This document shows positions 1 through 9,739 of a stretch of 64,000 nucleotides of DNA, in pieces. The stretch covers positions 1 through 64,000 of the forward strand of contig NZ_CP031841.1 in the NCBI RefSeq assembly GCF_003432385.1, given 5' to 3'. Numbering within the stretch: the first letter of the stretch is position 1; the number at the start of each line of letters is the position of its first letter. The DNA comes from Breoghania sp. L-A4 (GTDB taxonomy: Bacteria > Pseudomonadota > Alphaproteobacteria > Rhizobiales > Stappiaceae). The notes beneath the pieces are model-generated. The model was not told the origin of the DNA and did no database searches. It saw nothing but the letters and a program-made list of their open reading frames with translations. The translations under genes were made by a program, and so were the position numbers.

Positions 1-1659
1 GATTTCGACGACCATGCCGGCGTCACACCCCGCCGCGTGGTGGAGGAGACCAGCGCCCGCATCACGCCTCCCGCGCCGCGGCTGAAACCGGGCAAGCGCG
101 TGATTCGCGAGGCCCAGCCCTCGCTGCTGGCCTCCAACGACTATGAGCTGCCGCCGTTGGCGATGCTCACCGAGCCGAAGGCGCCGACGCGAAGCCAGGT
201 TGTCTCGACGGACGCGCTGGAACAGAACGCCCGGCTTCTCGAGGGCGTGCTGGAGGATTTCGGCGTGCGCGGCGAGATCATCAACGTCCGTCCCGGACCC
301 GTGGTCACGCTGTATGAGCTGGAGCCCGCACCGGGAATCAAATCCTCGCGCGTCATCGGTCTCGCCGACGACATCGCCCGCTCCATGAGCGCGATTTCCG
401 CGCGCGTCGCCGTCATCCCGGGCAAGAACGCCATCGGCATCGAGCTGCCCAACCAGCGCCGCGAAACGGTGTTCCTGCAGGAGCTGATCGCGGCGCAGGA
501 TTTCGAGAAATCCAAGGGCAAGCTGACCCTTGCGCTGGGCAAGAACATCGGCGGCGAGCCGGTGCTGGCCGATCTGGCGCGCATGCCGCACCTGCTGGTG
601 GCGGGCACCACCGGCTCGGGCAAGTCGGTGGCCATCAACACCATGATCCTGTCGCTGCTCTACCGGCACACGCCCGAGCAGTGCAAGCTGATCATGATCG
701 ACCCCAAGATGCTCGAGCTGTCTGTCTACGACGGCATTCCGCACCTGCTGACGCCAGTTGTCACCGACCCCAAGAAGGCGGTGGTGGCGCTGAAGTGGAC
801 CGTGCGCGAGATGGAGAACCGCTACAAGAACATGTCGAAGCTCGGCGTGCGCAACATCGACGGCTACAACACCCGCGTCGCGCAGGCCGCCAAGAAGGGC
901 GAGTCCATCCGCCGCACGGTGCAGACCGGGTTCGACCGCCACACCGGCGAGGCAATCTTCGAGGAAGAGGAGCTGGCGCTGGAGCCGATCCCGTACATCG
1001 TCGTCATCGTCGACGAGATGGCCGATCTGATGATGGTCGCCGGCAAGGACATCGAAGGCGCTATCCAGCGCCTCGCGCAGATGGCCCGCGCCGCCGGTAT
1101 CCACATCATCATGGCGACCCAGCGCCCGTCGGTCGACGTGATCACCGGCACCATCAAGGCGAACTTCCCCACCCGCATCTCCTTCCAGGTGACTTCGAAG
1201 ATCGACAGCCGCACAATTTTGGGCGAGCAGGGCGCCGAACAGCTCCTGGGCATGGGCGACATGCTCTACATGGCCGGCGGCGGCCGCATCCAGCGCGTGC
1301 ACGGCCCGTTCGTCTCCGATGGCGAAGTCGAGGAGATCGTCGCCCATCTGAAGGAACAGGGCACGCCGCAGTATCTTGAGCAGATCACCGCCGAGGAGGA
1401 AGAAGGCGGCGACAGCCCCTACGACATGCTGACCGGCGGCGGGTCGGGCGACGAGGGCAACGATCTCTATGACAAGGCCGTGGCCATCGTGCTACGCGAC
1501 CGCAAGGCGTCGACCAGTTACATCCAGCGCCGCCTGTCGGTCGGCTACAACCGCGCCGCCTCGCTGATCGAGCGCATGGAGCAGGAAGGCCTTATCAGCG
1601 GCGCCAACCATGCCGGCAAGCGCGATATCCTTGTACCCGGGGAAGATGAGACCATCTGA
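1..1659 (+). CDS. ftsK: DNA translocase FtsK, C-terminal part (5' end outside window)
   Basis: The reading frame is open from base 1, so the N-terminal membrane part lies outside the window. About 552 residues are visible. They cover the alpha/beta motor: a Walker A motif (GTTGSGKS, coded at 604-627), a Walker B segment ([11 protein letters not shown] near 1000-1033) and the [12 protein letters not shown] stretch typical of FtsK/SpoIIIE. A C-terminal gamma winged helix ([19 protein letters not shown], about 1507-1560) follows, which in this family reads KOPS sites and contacts XerD. FtsK pumps DNA at the division septum so that chromosome dimers can be resolved. The frame is intact to its stop. 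The lolA gene follows after about 170 bp, as is common in alphaproteobacteria. Confidence 0.96.
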   Translation, partial: DFDDHAGVTPRRVVEETSARITPPAPRLKPGKRVIREAQPSLLASNDYELPPLAMLTEPKAPTRSQVVSTDALEQNARLLEGVLEDFGVRGEIINVRPGPVVTLYELEPAPGIKSSRVIGLADDIARSMSAISARVAVIPGKNAIGIELPNQRRETVFLQELIAAQDFEKSKGKLTLALGKNIGGEPVLADLARMPHLLVAGTTGSGKSVAINTMILSLLYRHTPEQCKLIMIDPKMLELSVYDGIPHLLTPVVTDPKKAVVALKWTVREMENRYKNMSKLGVRNIDGYNTRVAQAAKKGESIRRTVQTGFDRHTGEAIFEEEELALEPIPYIVVIVDEMADLMMVAGKDIEGAIQRLAQMARAAGIHIIMATQRPSVDVITGTIKANFPTRISFQVTSKIDSRTILGEQGAEQLLGMGDMLYMAGGGRIQRVHGPFVSDGEVEEIVAHLKEQGTPQYLEQITAEEEEGGDSPYDMLTGGGSGDEGNDLYDKAVAIVLRDRKASTSYIQRRLSVGYNRAASLIERMEQEGLISGANHAGKRDILVPGEDETI

Positions 1660-1829
1660 GAATGAAACGGTTCAACAACACGACGTTCCGAGGAAAAGCG
1701 TGAAAGAGCGGCATTGCTTGCCCTCTCGCCGCATCTTCGCCACAGCGGCCTGCTAGCCGCGACACCGATATTCATGGGACGGACCCGGTTCGCGCGAACC
1801 GGTCGGCCTCAAGCCACTGGAGATTCCGC

Positions 1830-2485
1830 ATGTCGCACTGGACGGCCACTTTCCCGAGGGGCCTGCGCACGATCGCGCTGCTCGCAGCGCTTGCCGCCAT
1901 GAGCCTGCCCGGCGCAGCCCCGCGCGCGCCTCGCTGACCGATGAGCAGCGCGCGACGCTCAGTGACATCAGCCAGTATTTCTCCGGCATCCGCACCATGC
2001 AGGGGGACTTCGTACAGTTCGGCCCCAACGGCGAGCGCGCGGAAGGAAAATTCTTTCTCGCCCGCCCCGGCCGCATCCGCTTTCACTACCTGCCCCCGGC
2101 GCGCGTCGACATCATCGCCGACGGCAAATCGGTCTCGGTCAAGGACCGCAAGCTGCAGACCCAGGACATCTGGCCGCTGAGCAAGACGCCGCTGCGCTTT
2201 CTCCTTGCCGAGCGGATCAATCTGACAAGCGACGCGAACGTCACGAGCGTCTCCGTGGAGCCCGATCTGGTCACCGTGACGATCACCGAGGACACCACCT
2301 TCGTGCAGGGCAAGCTGACCTTGATCTTCGACTCCAACACCCGCGAGCTGAAGCAGTGGACTGTCACCGACGCGCAGGGGCTCGACACCTCGGTCGCCAT
2401 CTACAACGTGGAGGTCGGCAAGCCCACCAACGCGAAGCTGTTCGAGATCGACTACCTCGCCAACGTCCGCCAGAACCAGCGGTAG
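1830..2485 (+). CDS. lolA: outer-membrane lipoprotein carrier LolA, frameshifted
   Basis: LolA is the periplasmic chaperone that carries lipoproteins from the LolCDE complex to the outer membrane. The ATG at 1830 follows a GGAG element and codes a signal peptide (RTIALLAALAAMSLPGAA), but that frame stops at 1935. The mature domain runs in another frame to 2485 and includes SLTDEQRATLSDISQYFSGI, FFLARPGRIRFHY and WTVTDAQGLDTSVAIYNVE. Adding one C to the CCCC run at 1918-1921 joins both parts as ...LPGAAPARASLTDEQ..., giving about 218 residues, the usual length. Because LolA is normally essential, I read the break as a sequence error rather than a pseudogene. A shorter product from the ATG at 1997 would lack export signals. 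Confidence 0.85.
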
Positions 2486-2542
2486 GGGAGCCGTCCTCGA
2501 TACGGTTCGGGATTTTTCCGAACGCGCGGCCCTCTCCGGATG

Positions 2543-2587
2543 TCATCCCGGACCGCGTGCACCGCAGGTGCATCGCGTGATCCGGGA
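2543..2587. repeat. imperfect palindrome in intergenic DNA
   Basis: Two arms, TCATCCCGGACCGCG-TGCACC and GGTGCA-TCGCGTGATCCGGGA, are nearly inverted copies around a 3-nt loop (gca). The motif ATCCGGGACCCA beside it is common in dispersed palindromes of Rhizobiales genomes. It lies between the convergent lolA and tesB genes and could also serve as a two-way terminator, although it has no T-tract. Confidence 0.5.
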
Positions 2588-2676
2588 CCCAGCGTCACAT
2601 GTGCCGAAGGCCCATTCTGCGCGACCAGCGCCCGTGCCACACGTCTCCTGGATGCCGGCCCTGCGCAGCCAGTCCC

Positions 2677-3540
2677 CTATTCCTCCCGCAGCCGAATCAG
2701 CCCTTCCTGCGCCACGGAGGCCACCAGATGGCCCTCGCGGTCATACAGCATGCCGCGGTTGAAGCCGCGCGCGCCCGAGGCCGACGGGCTGTCGGTGGCA
2801 TAGAGCAGCCATTCGTCGGCCTTGAAGGGTCGATGGAACCACATGGCGTGGTCGAGGCTGGCGCATTGCATGTCCTTGTTGAACACCGAGCGGCCGTGCG
2901 CGAACAGCGAGGTATCCAGCAGCGTCATGTCCGAGGCGTAGGCCAGCACGCAATGATGGATGCGCGGATCGTCCGGCAGCGCGCCGGTGGCCCGCACCCA
3001 GACGTGCTGCACCGGCTCCAGCTTCTCGCGCGAGAAATAGTGCCGCAGATCGACGGGACGCATCTCGATGGGCCGCTCGCGCTCCCAGTAGCGGCGCACA
3101 GGCTCGGGCGCCACGGCGAGAAACTTTTCCTTCAGCTCCGACTCGCTCGGCAGATCCTCCGGCGCCGGCACGTCGGGCATGGTGATCTGGTGCTCGAGCC
3201 CCTCCTCCGCCACCTGGAACGAGGCGGACATGGAAAAAATCGCTTTGCCGTGCTGGATCGCCACCACCCGGCGGGTGGTGAAGGAGCGGCCGTCGCGAAT
3301 CCGGTCGACCTCATAGATGATCGGCACCGCTGGATCGCCGGGGCGCATGAAGTAGCCGTGCAGCGAATGCACCTGTCGCGGATCCTCCACGGTGCGCGAG
3401 GCGGCGACCAGCGCCTGGCCGATCACCTGGCCGCCGAATACCCGCTGCCAGCCCACCTGCGGGCTCATGCCGCGGAACAGGTTGTGTTCGAGCGGCTCAA
3501 GATCGAGTATCGAAAGAAGATTCTCGACGGCTGTCGGCAT
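2677..3540 (-). CDS. tesB: acyl-CoA thioesterase II (TesB family)
   Basis: This 287-residue protein has the normal length for TesB, which hydrolyses acyl-CoA to free fatty acid and CoA in the cytoplasm. It has two hotdog domains. The N-terminal half shows FGGQVIGQALVAA, VHSLHGYFMRPGDP and RDGRSFTTRRVVAIQHG. The C-terminal half shows YASDMTLLDTS and a SLDHAMWFHRPF segment typical of the family. The gene is divergent from the UbiH-family gene, with about 130 bp between their starts, and convergent with lolA. It is intact. The exact substrate cannot be told from sequence. Confidence 0.93.
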   Translation of the reverse strand: MPTAVENLLSILDLEPLEHNLFRGMSPQVGWQRVFGGQVIGQALVAASRTVEDPRQVHSLHGYFMRPGDPAVPIIYEVDRIRDGRSFTTRRVVAIQHGKAIFSMSASFQVAEEGLEHQITMPDVPAPEDLPSESELKEKFLAVAPEPVRRYWERERPIEMRPVDLRHYFSREKLEPVQHVWVRATGALPDDPRIHHCVLAYASDMTLLDTSLFAHGRSVFNKDMQCASLDHAMWFHRPFKADEWLLYATDSPSASGARGFNRGMLYDREGHLVASVAQEGLIRLREE

Positions 3541-3674
3541 GGGACGATCCTGTTTCGGTTGCGCGCAAGAGACGTGTCGGGCGATAGCTGCGCGCGGATG
3601 CGAAAGCGAGTCAAGACGTGACCGGACGTCAGCTCGGCAAGAGGGCCAGGACTCAGTATGAAGGAAGATGCGCG

Positions 3675-4901
3675 ATGAGCGATGACAGGGATCTCGACGT
3701 GCTGGTGGCCGGCGGCGGCTATGTCGGCCTGTCGCTGGCGCTCGCTCTCAAGCAGGCCGATCCGGCGATCAGGGTCGCCGTCGTCGACCTGCGCCCGCGC
3801 GCGGCAATCGAGGGCGACCTGCGCTGCTCGGCCATCGCGGCGGCCGCCGAGCGCATGCTCTCGACTTTGGGCGTCTGGCCGAATCTGGAGCCCCACGCTC
3901 AGCCGATCAACGAGATGATCATCACCGACAGCCGTGTGCGCGACGTGGCGCGGCCGGTCTTCCTCACCTTTTCCGGCCAGGTCGATGACGGCAAGCCGTT
4001 TGCCTACATGGTGCCCAACGCCAAAATGGTCGGCGCGCTGCACGACCGGGCGGATGCCGCCGGCGTCGAGCTGATCGCGCCCGATACCGTCAGCGACTTC
4101 GAGGTGCGTGATTCGGGCGTTTCCATCACGCTGGACGCGGGCGGCACGCGTGACGCCTCCCTGCTGGTGGCGGCCGACGGCGTGCGCTCGCGCCTGCGCG
4201 ATCTCGCCGGCATCCGCACCGTCAGCTGGTCGTATGACCAGGCCGGCATCGTCTGCACGGTGGAGCACGAGCGCCCCCACGAGGGCCGCGCGGAGGAACA
4301 TTTCCTCCCCTCCGGGCCGTTCGCCATCCTGCCGCTCATGGGCAACCGATCGTCGCTGGTGTGGACGGAAAAGCGCGCCATCGCCGACAATCTGGTCAAG
4401 GGCGACGATTTCACCTTCGAGATGGAACTGGAACGCCGCTTCGGCCATCACCTGGGCGCGCTGAAGCTCGCCGGCCCCCGCCACGCCTATCCGTTGGGGC
4501 TCACGCTGGCGCGCGGCTTCGTCAACCCGCGCTTCGCGCTCGCGGGCGACGCGGCGCACGGCATCCACCCGATTTCGGGCCAGGGGCTGAACCTCGGTTT
4601 CCGTGACGCAGCAGCACTGGCGGAAGTCATCGTCACCGCGCGCCGCCTCGGCCAGGACATCGGCGCGCTCGACGTGCTGGAGCGTTACGAACGCTGGCGG
4701 CGCTTCGACACCTTCCAGGTCGGCGTCGTCACCGATGTGCTCAACCGGCTGTTTTCCAACGACAACGACGCGCTGCGCGCCGCACGCGACTTCGGCCTCG
4801 GGCTGGTCGACCGGCTGCCGGGCCTGAAAAAGATCTTCATCCGCGAGGCGGCGGGCCTATCGGGCGAAATCCCGAAGCTGCTGGCCGGAGATCCCCTTTG
4901 A
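3675..4901 (+). CDS. UbiH/UbiF/COQ6-family FAD monooxygenase (ubiquinone ring hydroxylase)
   Basis: The product has 408 residues. The ATG at 3675 is preceded by GAAGGAAG at good spacing, so I prefer it to the upstream in-frame start at 3618. It has an N-terminal FAD dinucleotide fold (VLVAGGGYVGLSLALAL), the mid-protein motif and the C-terminal GDAAHGIHPISGQGLNLG signature of the UbiH/VisC family. These enzymes hydroxylate the benzoquinone ring during ubiquinone synthesis, using O2 and FADH2. Which ring position is modified (UbiH, UbiF, UbiI or the alphaproteobacterial UbiL/UbiM types) cannot be settled here. Its stop overlaps the TTG start of the next gene, so the two are probably co-transcribed. 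Confidence 0.88.
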   Translation: MSDDRDLDVLVAGGGYVGLSLALALKQADPAIRVAVVDLRPRAAIEGDLRCSAIAAAAERMLSTLGVWPNLEPHAQPINEMIITDSRVRDVARPVFLTFSGQVDDGKPFAYMVPNAKMVGALHDRADAAGVELIAPDTVSDFEVRDSGVSITLDAGGTRDASLLVAADGVRSRLRDLAGIRTVSWSYDQAGIVCTVEHERPHEGRAEEHFLPSGPFAILPLMGNRSSLVWTEKRAIADNLVKGDDFTFEMELERRFGHHLGALKLAGPRHAYPLGLTLARGFVNPRFALAGDAAHGIHPISGQGLNLGFRDAAALAEVIVTARRLGQDIGALDVLERYERWRRFDTFQVGVVTDVLNRLFSNDNDALRAARDFGLGLVDRLPGLKKIFIREAAGLSGEIPKLLAGDPL

Positions 4902-5737
4902 ACGGCCGAGCGGTTCTCATCACCGGCTGTTCGTCCGGCATCGGACTGGCGTCCGCGCGCATGCTGAAAGCGCGCGGCTGGCGGGTCTTCGCCACCGCCC
5001 GCACCTACGCCGATCTCGCCATGCTCTCGGGCGAGGGCTTTGAGGCGCTGCGGCTGGACTACACCGATCCAGGCTCCATCGAGGCCACGGCCAACGCGGT
5101 CCTCAGCGCCACCGGCGGCAAGCTCGTTGCGCTGTTCAACAACGGCGCCTACGGCCAGCCGGGCGCCGTCGAGGATCTGCCGACGCACGCGCTCAGGGCG
5201 CAGTTCGAGGCCAATGTCTTCGGCTGGCACGACCTCACCCGCCGCCTGCTGCCGTCCATGCTCGCGCAAGGCGAGGGCCGCATCGTGCAATGCTCCTCGG
5301 TGCTGGGGCTGGTGGCGCTGAAATACCGCGGCGCCTATATCGCCTCGAAATTCGCGCTCGAGGGCCTCACCGACACCTTGCGGCTGGAGCTGCGCGGCAC
5401 CGGCGTGCATGTCTCGCTGATCGAGCCCGGACCCATCGACACGCGATTTTCCGAACACGCCAAGGCGGCCTTTGAGCGGCACATCGACGCGGACGCCTCG
5501 CGGCACAAGAAGATCTATGCGGCCCGCATGGCGCAACTCGATCGCGGCGGCTCCACAACCTTCAAGCTCGGGCCGGATGCGGTGGCGCACAAGCTTGTCC
5601 ACGCGCTCGAGGCGAAGAAGCCCCGGCCGCGCTATTATGTGACGATCCCCACATACATCATGGGCGGCATGCGCCGCATCCTGCCGTACCGGCTGCTCGA
5701 CACATTTCTGGCCACGGTTTCCGACAAGGAAGTCTGA
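4898..5737 (+). CDS. short-chain dehydrogenase/reductase
   Basis: A 279-residue classical SDR with a Rossmann nucleotide-binding motif near the N-terminus (ITGCSSGIGLASA), NNGAYG in place of the usual NNAG, and the catalytic Ser (CSSVLG) and YIASK tetrad residues. The only start that keeps the nucleotide-binding motif is the TTG at 4898, which overlaps the preceding stop by four bases and suggests translational coupling. The C-terminal YYVTIPTYIMGGMRRILPYRL resembles the membrane-proximal ends of SDRs acting on hydrophobic substrates. The substrate is unknown. Confidence 0.87.
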   Translation: MNGRAVLITGCSSGIGLASARMLKARGWRVFATARTYADLAMLSGEGFEALRLDYTDPGSIEATANAVLSATGGKLVALFNNGAYGQPGAVEDLPTHALRAQFEANVFGWHDLTRRLLPSMLAQGEGRIVQCSSVLGLVALKYRGAYIASKFALEGLTDTLRLELRGTGVHVSLIEPGPIDTRFSEHAKAAFERHIDADASRHKKIYAARMAQLDRGGSTTFKLGPDAVAHKLVHALEAKKPRPRYYVTIPTYIMGGMRRILPYRLLDTFLATVSDKEV

Positions 5738-5796
5738 GACGAAAATCGAATGGCCGGACCACTGACGACACTTGCGGAACTTTCGAGGATTCTTCG

Positions 5797-5988
5797 ATGG
5801 GCACAATACTGTACAATCTCATCCCCGTGGCCATGGGCCTGGTGGCGCTGGTGCTGATCGCCGGCTTGTGGAACATGATGCGCGGCGGCTCGTCCAGTCG
5901 CTCGCAAAAGCTGATGCGCGCGCGGGTGCTGCTGCAGTTCATCACCATCGTCATCGTCATGGCCGCCGTCTATTTCATCAAGCAGTAG
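5797..5988 (+). CDS. small twin-transmembrane (HIG1-like) protein
   Basis: A 63-residue protein with two membrane helices (about residues 6-27 and 42-61) joined by a basic loop (RGGSSSRSQKLMRARVLLQF). Proteins of this shape, often named twin transmembrane protein and resembling the HIG1 domain, commonly sit directly upstream of the PduO-type adenosyltransferase gene in Rhizobiales. Here that gene begins 25 bp downstream. The similarity to HIG1 suggests a respiratory-membrane role, but that is inference only. Confidence 0.8.
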   Translation: MGTILYNLIPVAMGLVALVLIAGLWNMMRGGSSSRSQKLMRARVLLQFITIVIVMAAVYFIKQ

Positions 5989-6013
5989 CCGGCCGCGAAC
6001 AAAGGAGCCGCCC

Positions 6014-6586
6014 ATGGTGGTCTTGAACAAGATCTACACCCGCACCGGTGACGCGGGCACCACGGCGCTGGGCTCCGGCGAGCGCCGCGCCAAGCATGAC
6101 CTGCGCGTTGCAGCCTACGGCACCGTCGACGAGACCAACGCGGTCCTCGGCGTCGTGCGGCTGCACACGGCGGAAAACGCGGATCTCGACGCGGTTCTCG
6201 CCCGCATCCAGAACGATCTCTTCGATCTCGGCGCGGATCTGGCGACGCCGGACACCGGCGAACCGCTCGAATACGAGCCCCTGCGCATAACCGACGCCCA
6301 GGTCGAAGCGATCGAGCAGGCCATTGACCGCTTCAACGCCAGCCTCAAGCCGCTGCGCTCCTTCGTACTGCCCGGCGGCAGCGCGGCCGCCGCGCATTTG
6401 CACATCGCGCGGACCGTCTCGCGCCGCGCGGAACGGCTGATGGTCGAACTCGCCGAACACGAGTCCATCGGCGGCGCGGCCCTGCGCTACATCAACCGGC
6501 TGTCTGATTTCTTCTTCGTCGCCGCGCGCCACGCCAACGACGAAGGCCGTGCCGACGTGCTCTGGGTTCCAGGAAAGAACCGGTAG
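6014..6586 (+). CDS. cob(I)yrinic acid a,c-diamide adenosyltransferase, PduO type
   Basis: The product has 190 residues, normal for the family. It transfers the adenosyl group of ATP to cob(I)alamin to make the B12 coenzyme. The N-terminal ATP-binding signature YTRTGDAGTTALGSGERR, the YGTVDETNAVLG segment and the C-terminal RTVSRRAERLMVEL helix, which holds conserved Arg residues, are all present. The ATG at 6014 follows AAAGGAG. It is probably co-transcribed with the small membrane protein upstream. I see no cobalamin riboswitch in front of it. Confidence 0.93.
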   Translation: MVVLNKIYTRTGDAGTTALGSGERRAKHDLRVAAYGTVDETNAVLGVVRLHTAENADLDAVLARIQNDLFDLGADLATPDTGEPLEYEPLRITDAQVEAIEQAIDRFNASLKPLRSFVLPGGSAAAAHLHIARTVSRRAERLMVELAEHESIGGAALRYINRLSDFFFVAARHANDEGRADVLWVPGKNR

Positions 6587-6679
6587 GGGCCTTCCCTTCG
6601 GGTGTCATCGGCTCTGTTTCACGTAGATTCCCGAACGGAAGCGTCGCTTTTCCGTTGGCGTCTGACGCCTCACCCACCC

Positions 6680-6797
6680 GTGTCATGCCCGCAAAGGCGG
6701 GCATCCAGCAACCACAGGCCTCCCGGCCTGTGCTCCAATGCCGGCCCCACGGGATACTGGATCCCCGGGCAGGCCTGCGGCCTCCCGAGGATGACAC
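6680..6797. repeat. dispersed repeat, copy A, with GTGTCAT/ATGACAC inverted ends
   Basis: This 118-bp element begins GTGTCATGCCCGC and ends CCGAGGATGACAC, so its ends are inverted repeats of each other. Internally it has a small palindrome (GCCCGCAAAGGCGGGC) followed by ATCCAG and ACCACAGGCCTCCCGGCC. A second copy lies at 41104-41238 with most of the same blocks in the same order. The rest of the gap 6587-6968 shows no gene that I can support. Confidence 0.75.
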
Positions 6798-6968
6798 CGA
6801 GGACGAATAGCGCGCATCAATCCGCCCCCATCACGTCATTGACGACCGAATGCGCCGACGTGCGGTTGTTCTGAAAACCTGGCTGAAAAATCCGCGCGCG
6901 ATGCTACAACGGACACGCGCTCCCTCCGCCCGATCCTGCGCAGAAACCCGCCTTCGCGGAGTACCCCC

Positions 6969-7670
6969 ATGTTCATCCCGCTGCATGACCACAACCCCAT
7001 CAAGCATCTGAAGGCGCAATACGTCACCTGGAGCCTGATCGCGGTGAACGTCGTGGTGTTCGTCGTCATCCAGGGCGCGGGCGAGACGCAAGCCGCGCAA
7101 ACCGCGGCCCTGCTCTATGGCATGATCCCCGCGCTGATCACCGATGTCGCGCAATTGCCGCCCGGCCTCGCGGTTGTGCCCGACGAGGCGACGCTCGTCA
7201 CCTACGCCTTCCTGCATGGGAGCTGGATGCATCTGGGTGGCAACATGCTGTTCTTGTGGGTGTTCGGCGACAACGTCGAGGACGCCATGGGCCATGCGCG
7301 CTTTCTCGCCTTCTACCTGATGTGCGCGGCGGCCGGCGCGCTGGTCCACGTCGCCATGGGGCCGGACAGCCAGGTGCCGCTGGTCGGCGCGTCCGGAGCC
7401 GTGGCCGGCGTCATCGCCGCTTATCTGATGCTTCATCCACGGGTAAAGATCTGGATTCTGGCGCTCGGCCGCATTCCGTTGCGCCTGCCCGCGATATGGG
7501 TGCTCGGCCTCTGGGTAGGGCTGCAGCTGTTCAACGCGCTGGCCGACACGGGCGACAATCCCGGCGAGGCGGTGGCCTGGTGGGCGCATGTCGGCGGTAT
7601 GGCAGCGGGCACCGCTCTGATCCTCTTCATGCGTCGGCCCGGCGTGCCGCTCTTCGACCGGGGATTGTGA
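6969..7670 (+). CDS. rhomboid-family intramembrane serine protease
   Basis: A 233-residue polytopic membrane protein with six or so hydrophobic segments. The catalytic serine motif (LVGASGAVAGVI) and the catalytic histidine in a later helix (WWAHVGGMAAGTAL) are both present, as is the HLGGNMLFLWVFG segment of the rhomboid fold. It should cleave membrane proteins within the bilayer. Its substrate is unknown and it stands alone with no obvious partner. A dispersed repeat lies upstream. Confidence 0.92.
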   Translation: MFIPLHDHNPIKHLKAQYVTWSLIAVNVVVFVVIQGAGETQAAQTAALLYGMIPALITDVAQLPPGLAVVPDEATLVTYAFLHGSWMHLGGNMLFLWVFGDNVEDAMGHARFLAFYLMCAAAGALVHVAMGPDSQVPLVGASGAVAGVIAAYLMLHPRVKIWILALGRIPLRLPAIWVLGLWVGLQLFNALADTGDNPGEAVAWWAHVGGMAAGTALILFMRRPGVPLFDRGL

Positions 7671-7892
7671 CCCGAAATCGCCCGCGACGTTTTCGTCAAT
7701 GCTGCAGCGCAATCGTTGACACACTTCTGCGACGCCAGTACCGTCGCCGCCCGATAAGGACGTGGGATCGCACAACGCGAAAGACGGTGCATCAGCCCGC
7801 GTCACATCAGTCCAATCATGCCGGTCTGTCGTGGATCCGGTGCGCTCCCTTGCGGTAGGATCGCAAGGTGAATGCGGGGAGGTTTCAAGCCT

Positions 7893-8642
7893 ATGAAAGT
7901 CCTGGTGCCCGTCAAGCGGGTGATCGATTACAACGTCAAGGCCCGCGTCAAGGCGGACGGCTCCGGCGTCGACCTCGCCAACGTGAAGATGTCGATGAAC
8001 CCCTTCGACGAAATCTCCGTCGAGGAAGCCATCCGGCTGAAGGAAGCCGGCCATGCGGACGAGATCGTCATCGTCTCCATCGGCCCCGCGCAAGCCGCCG
8101 AGACCATCCGCACGGCGCTGGCCATGGGCGGCGACCGCGGCATTCTGGTGAAGACCGACGAGACGGTCGAGCCGCTCGCCGTCGCCAAGATCCTCAAGGC
8201 GATTGTCGCGGAAGAGGCCCCGGGCCTCGTGATCCTCGGCAAACAGGCGATCGACGACGACAGCAACCAGACCGGCCAGATGCTGGCGGCGATGCTCGGC
8301 TGGGGTCAAGGCACCTTCGCCTCCAAGGTCGATCTCGGCGATGGTAGCGTGAATGTCACGCGTGAAATCGACGGCGGCCTGCAGACGGTGAAGCTCACGC
8401 TTCCTGCCGTGGTCACCACGGACCTGCGCCTCAACGAGCCGCGCTATGCGTCGTTGCCCAACATCATGAAGGCGAAGAAGAAGCCCATCGACGAAAAGTC
8501 ACCCGCCGACTACGGCGTCGACACGGCTCCGCGTCTGAGCGTCTTGAAGACCACCGAACCGGCCGCCCGCCAGGCCGGCGGCAAGGTCGCCTCGGTCGCC
8601 GAACTGGTCGACAAGCTGAAGAACGAAGCCGGCGTGCTTTGA
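7893..8642 (+). CDS. etfB: electron transfer flavoprotein, beta subunit
   Basis: The product is 249 residues, the family norm. The ATG at 7893 gives the standard N-terminus [16 protein letters not shown]. The segment [17 protein letters not shown], with its conserved AMP-binding surroundings, and the recognition-loop region [20 protein letters not shown] are typical. EtfAB carries electrons from acyl-CoA and other flavin dehydrogenases to ETF:ubiquinone oxidoreductase. The etfA gene begins 22 bp downstream, forming the usual pair. Confidence 0.97.
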   Translation: MKVLVPVKRVIDYNVKARVKADGSGVDLANVKMSMNPFDEISVEEAIRLKEAGHADEIVIVSIGPAQAAETIRTALAMGGDRGILVKTDETVEPLAVAKILKAIVAEEAPGLVILGKQAIDDDSNQTGQMLAAMLGWGQGTFASKVDLGDGSVNVTREIDGGLQTVKLTLPAVVTTDLRLNEPRYASLPNIMKAKKKPIDEKSPADYGVDTAPRLSVLKTTEPAARQAGGKVASVAELVDKLKNEAGVL

Positions 8643-8664
8643 GCCACGGGAAGGGAAAAAACCA

Positions 8665-9609
8665 ATGACCACGCTTCTTGTTGCCGAGCATTCCAACACG
8701 GCGCTGTCCGAGCAGACCGCCAAGGCGCTGACCGCCGCGACCGCCATCGGCGCGGACGTCCACGTCCTGGTGGCCGGCAAGGGCTGCAAGGCCGCCGCCG
8801 AGGCCGCCGCCAAACTCGCCGGCGTCGCCAAGGTGCTCGTCGTTGAAAGCGACGCGCTGGAGCACCAGCTCGCCGAGCCGCTGGCCGCCATCGTCACCGA
8901 TCTCGCCTCCGGCTACGACGTGATCGTCGCCGCCGCCACCACAACGGGCAAGAACTTCATGCCGCGGGTCGCGGCGCTGCTCGACGTGATGCAGATCTCC
9001 GACATCGTTAAAGTCGTCGCGCCCGACACCTTCGAGCGGCCGATCTATGCCGGCAACGCCATCCAGACGGTTCAGTCGGGCGAGGCCAAGAAGGTCATCA
9101 CCGTGCGCACCGCGGGCTTCGCGGCGGCTGGCGATGGCGGCTCCGCGGCGATCGAGGACGCGACAGCGGCGGCCGATCCGGCCCTGTCGTCCTTTGTCGG
9201 CGAGGAACTGTCCAAGTCCGACCGTCCGGAACTGACCTCGGCCAAGATCATCATCTCCGGCGGCCGCGCGCTCGGCTCCAAGGAGAAGTTCGAGGAAGTC
9301 ATCATTCCGGTGGCCGACAAGCTCGGCGCCGCGGTCGGCGCCTCGCGCGCCGCCGTCGACGCGGGCTACGCGCCCAACGACTGGCAGGTCGGCCAGACCG
9401 GCAAGGTCGTCGCCCCGGAGCTTTACATCGCGTGCGGCATTTCCGGTGCGATCCAGCATCTGGCCGGCATGAAGGACAGCAAGGTCATCGTCGCCATCAA
9501 CAAGGACGAGGAAGCGCCGATCTTCTCCGTCGCCGACTATGGTTTGGTCGCTGATCTGTTCGAAGCGCTGCCGGAGCTTGAAAAAGAGCTCGAAAAGGTT
9601 CAAGGCTGA
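8665..9609 (+). CDS. etfA: electron transfer flavoprotein, alpha subunit
   Basis: A 314-residue partner of EtfB that binds the redox-active FAD. The C-terminal FAD domain shows [42 protein letters not shown] and [16 protein letters not shown], all family signatures. An AAGGGAAAAA ribosome-binding region precedes the ATG. A 3-hydroxyacyl-CoA dehydrogenase follows after 130 bp, which links the block to fatty acid oxidation or hydroxybutyrate metabolism. Confidence 0.97.
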   Translation: MTTLLVAEHSNTALSEQTAKALTAATAIGADVHVLVAGKGCKAAAEAAAKLAGVAKVLVVESDALEHQLAEPLAAIVTDLASGYDVIVAAATTTGKNFMPRVAALLDVMQISDIVKVVAPDTFERPIYAGNAIQTVQSGEAKKVITVRTAGFAAAGDGGSAAIEDATAAADPALSSFVGEELSKSDRPELTSAKIIISGGRALGSKEKFEEVIIPVADKLGAAVGASRAAVDAGYAPNDWQVGQTGKVVAPELYIACGISGAIQHLAGMKDSKVIVAINKDEEAPIFSVADYGLVADLFEALPELEKELEKVQG

Positions 9610-9739
9610 ACGACACGGGTGTTCCGGAAGGCAAAGGACAATTGCCTTTCGGGACGCTTGCCGCGGGCCGGGCCGCCTGCGAACAATAACAAGAAATCGG
9701 GTGGCGCCATGCGCCGCCGCATGAAGGACCGGGTTGAGA

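Noticed and set aside
5738-6013. Cobalamin riboswitch before the adenosyltransferase gene
   Set aside because: I looked for the B12-box core and found none, and the gap is mostly filled by the small membrane protein gene.
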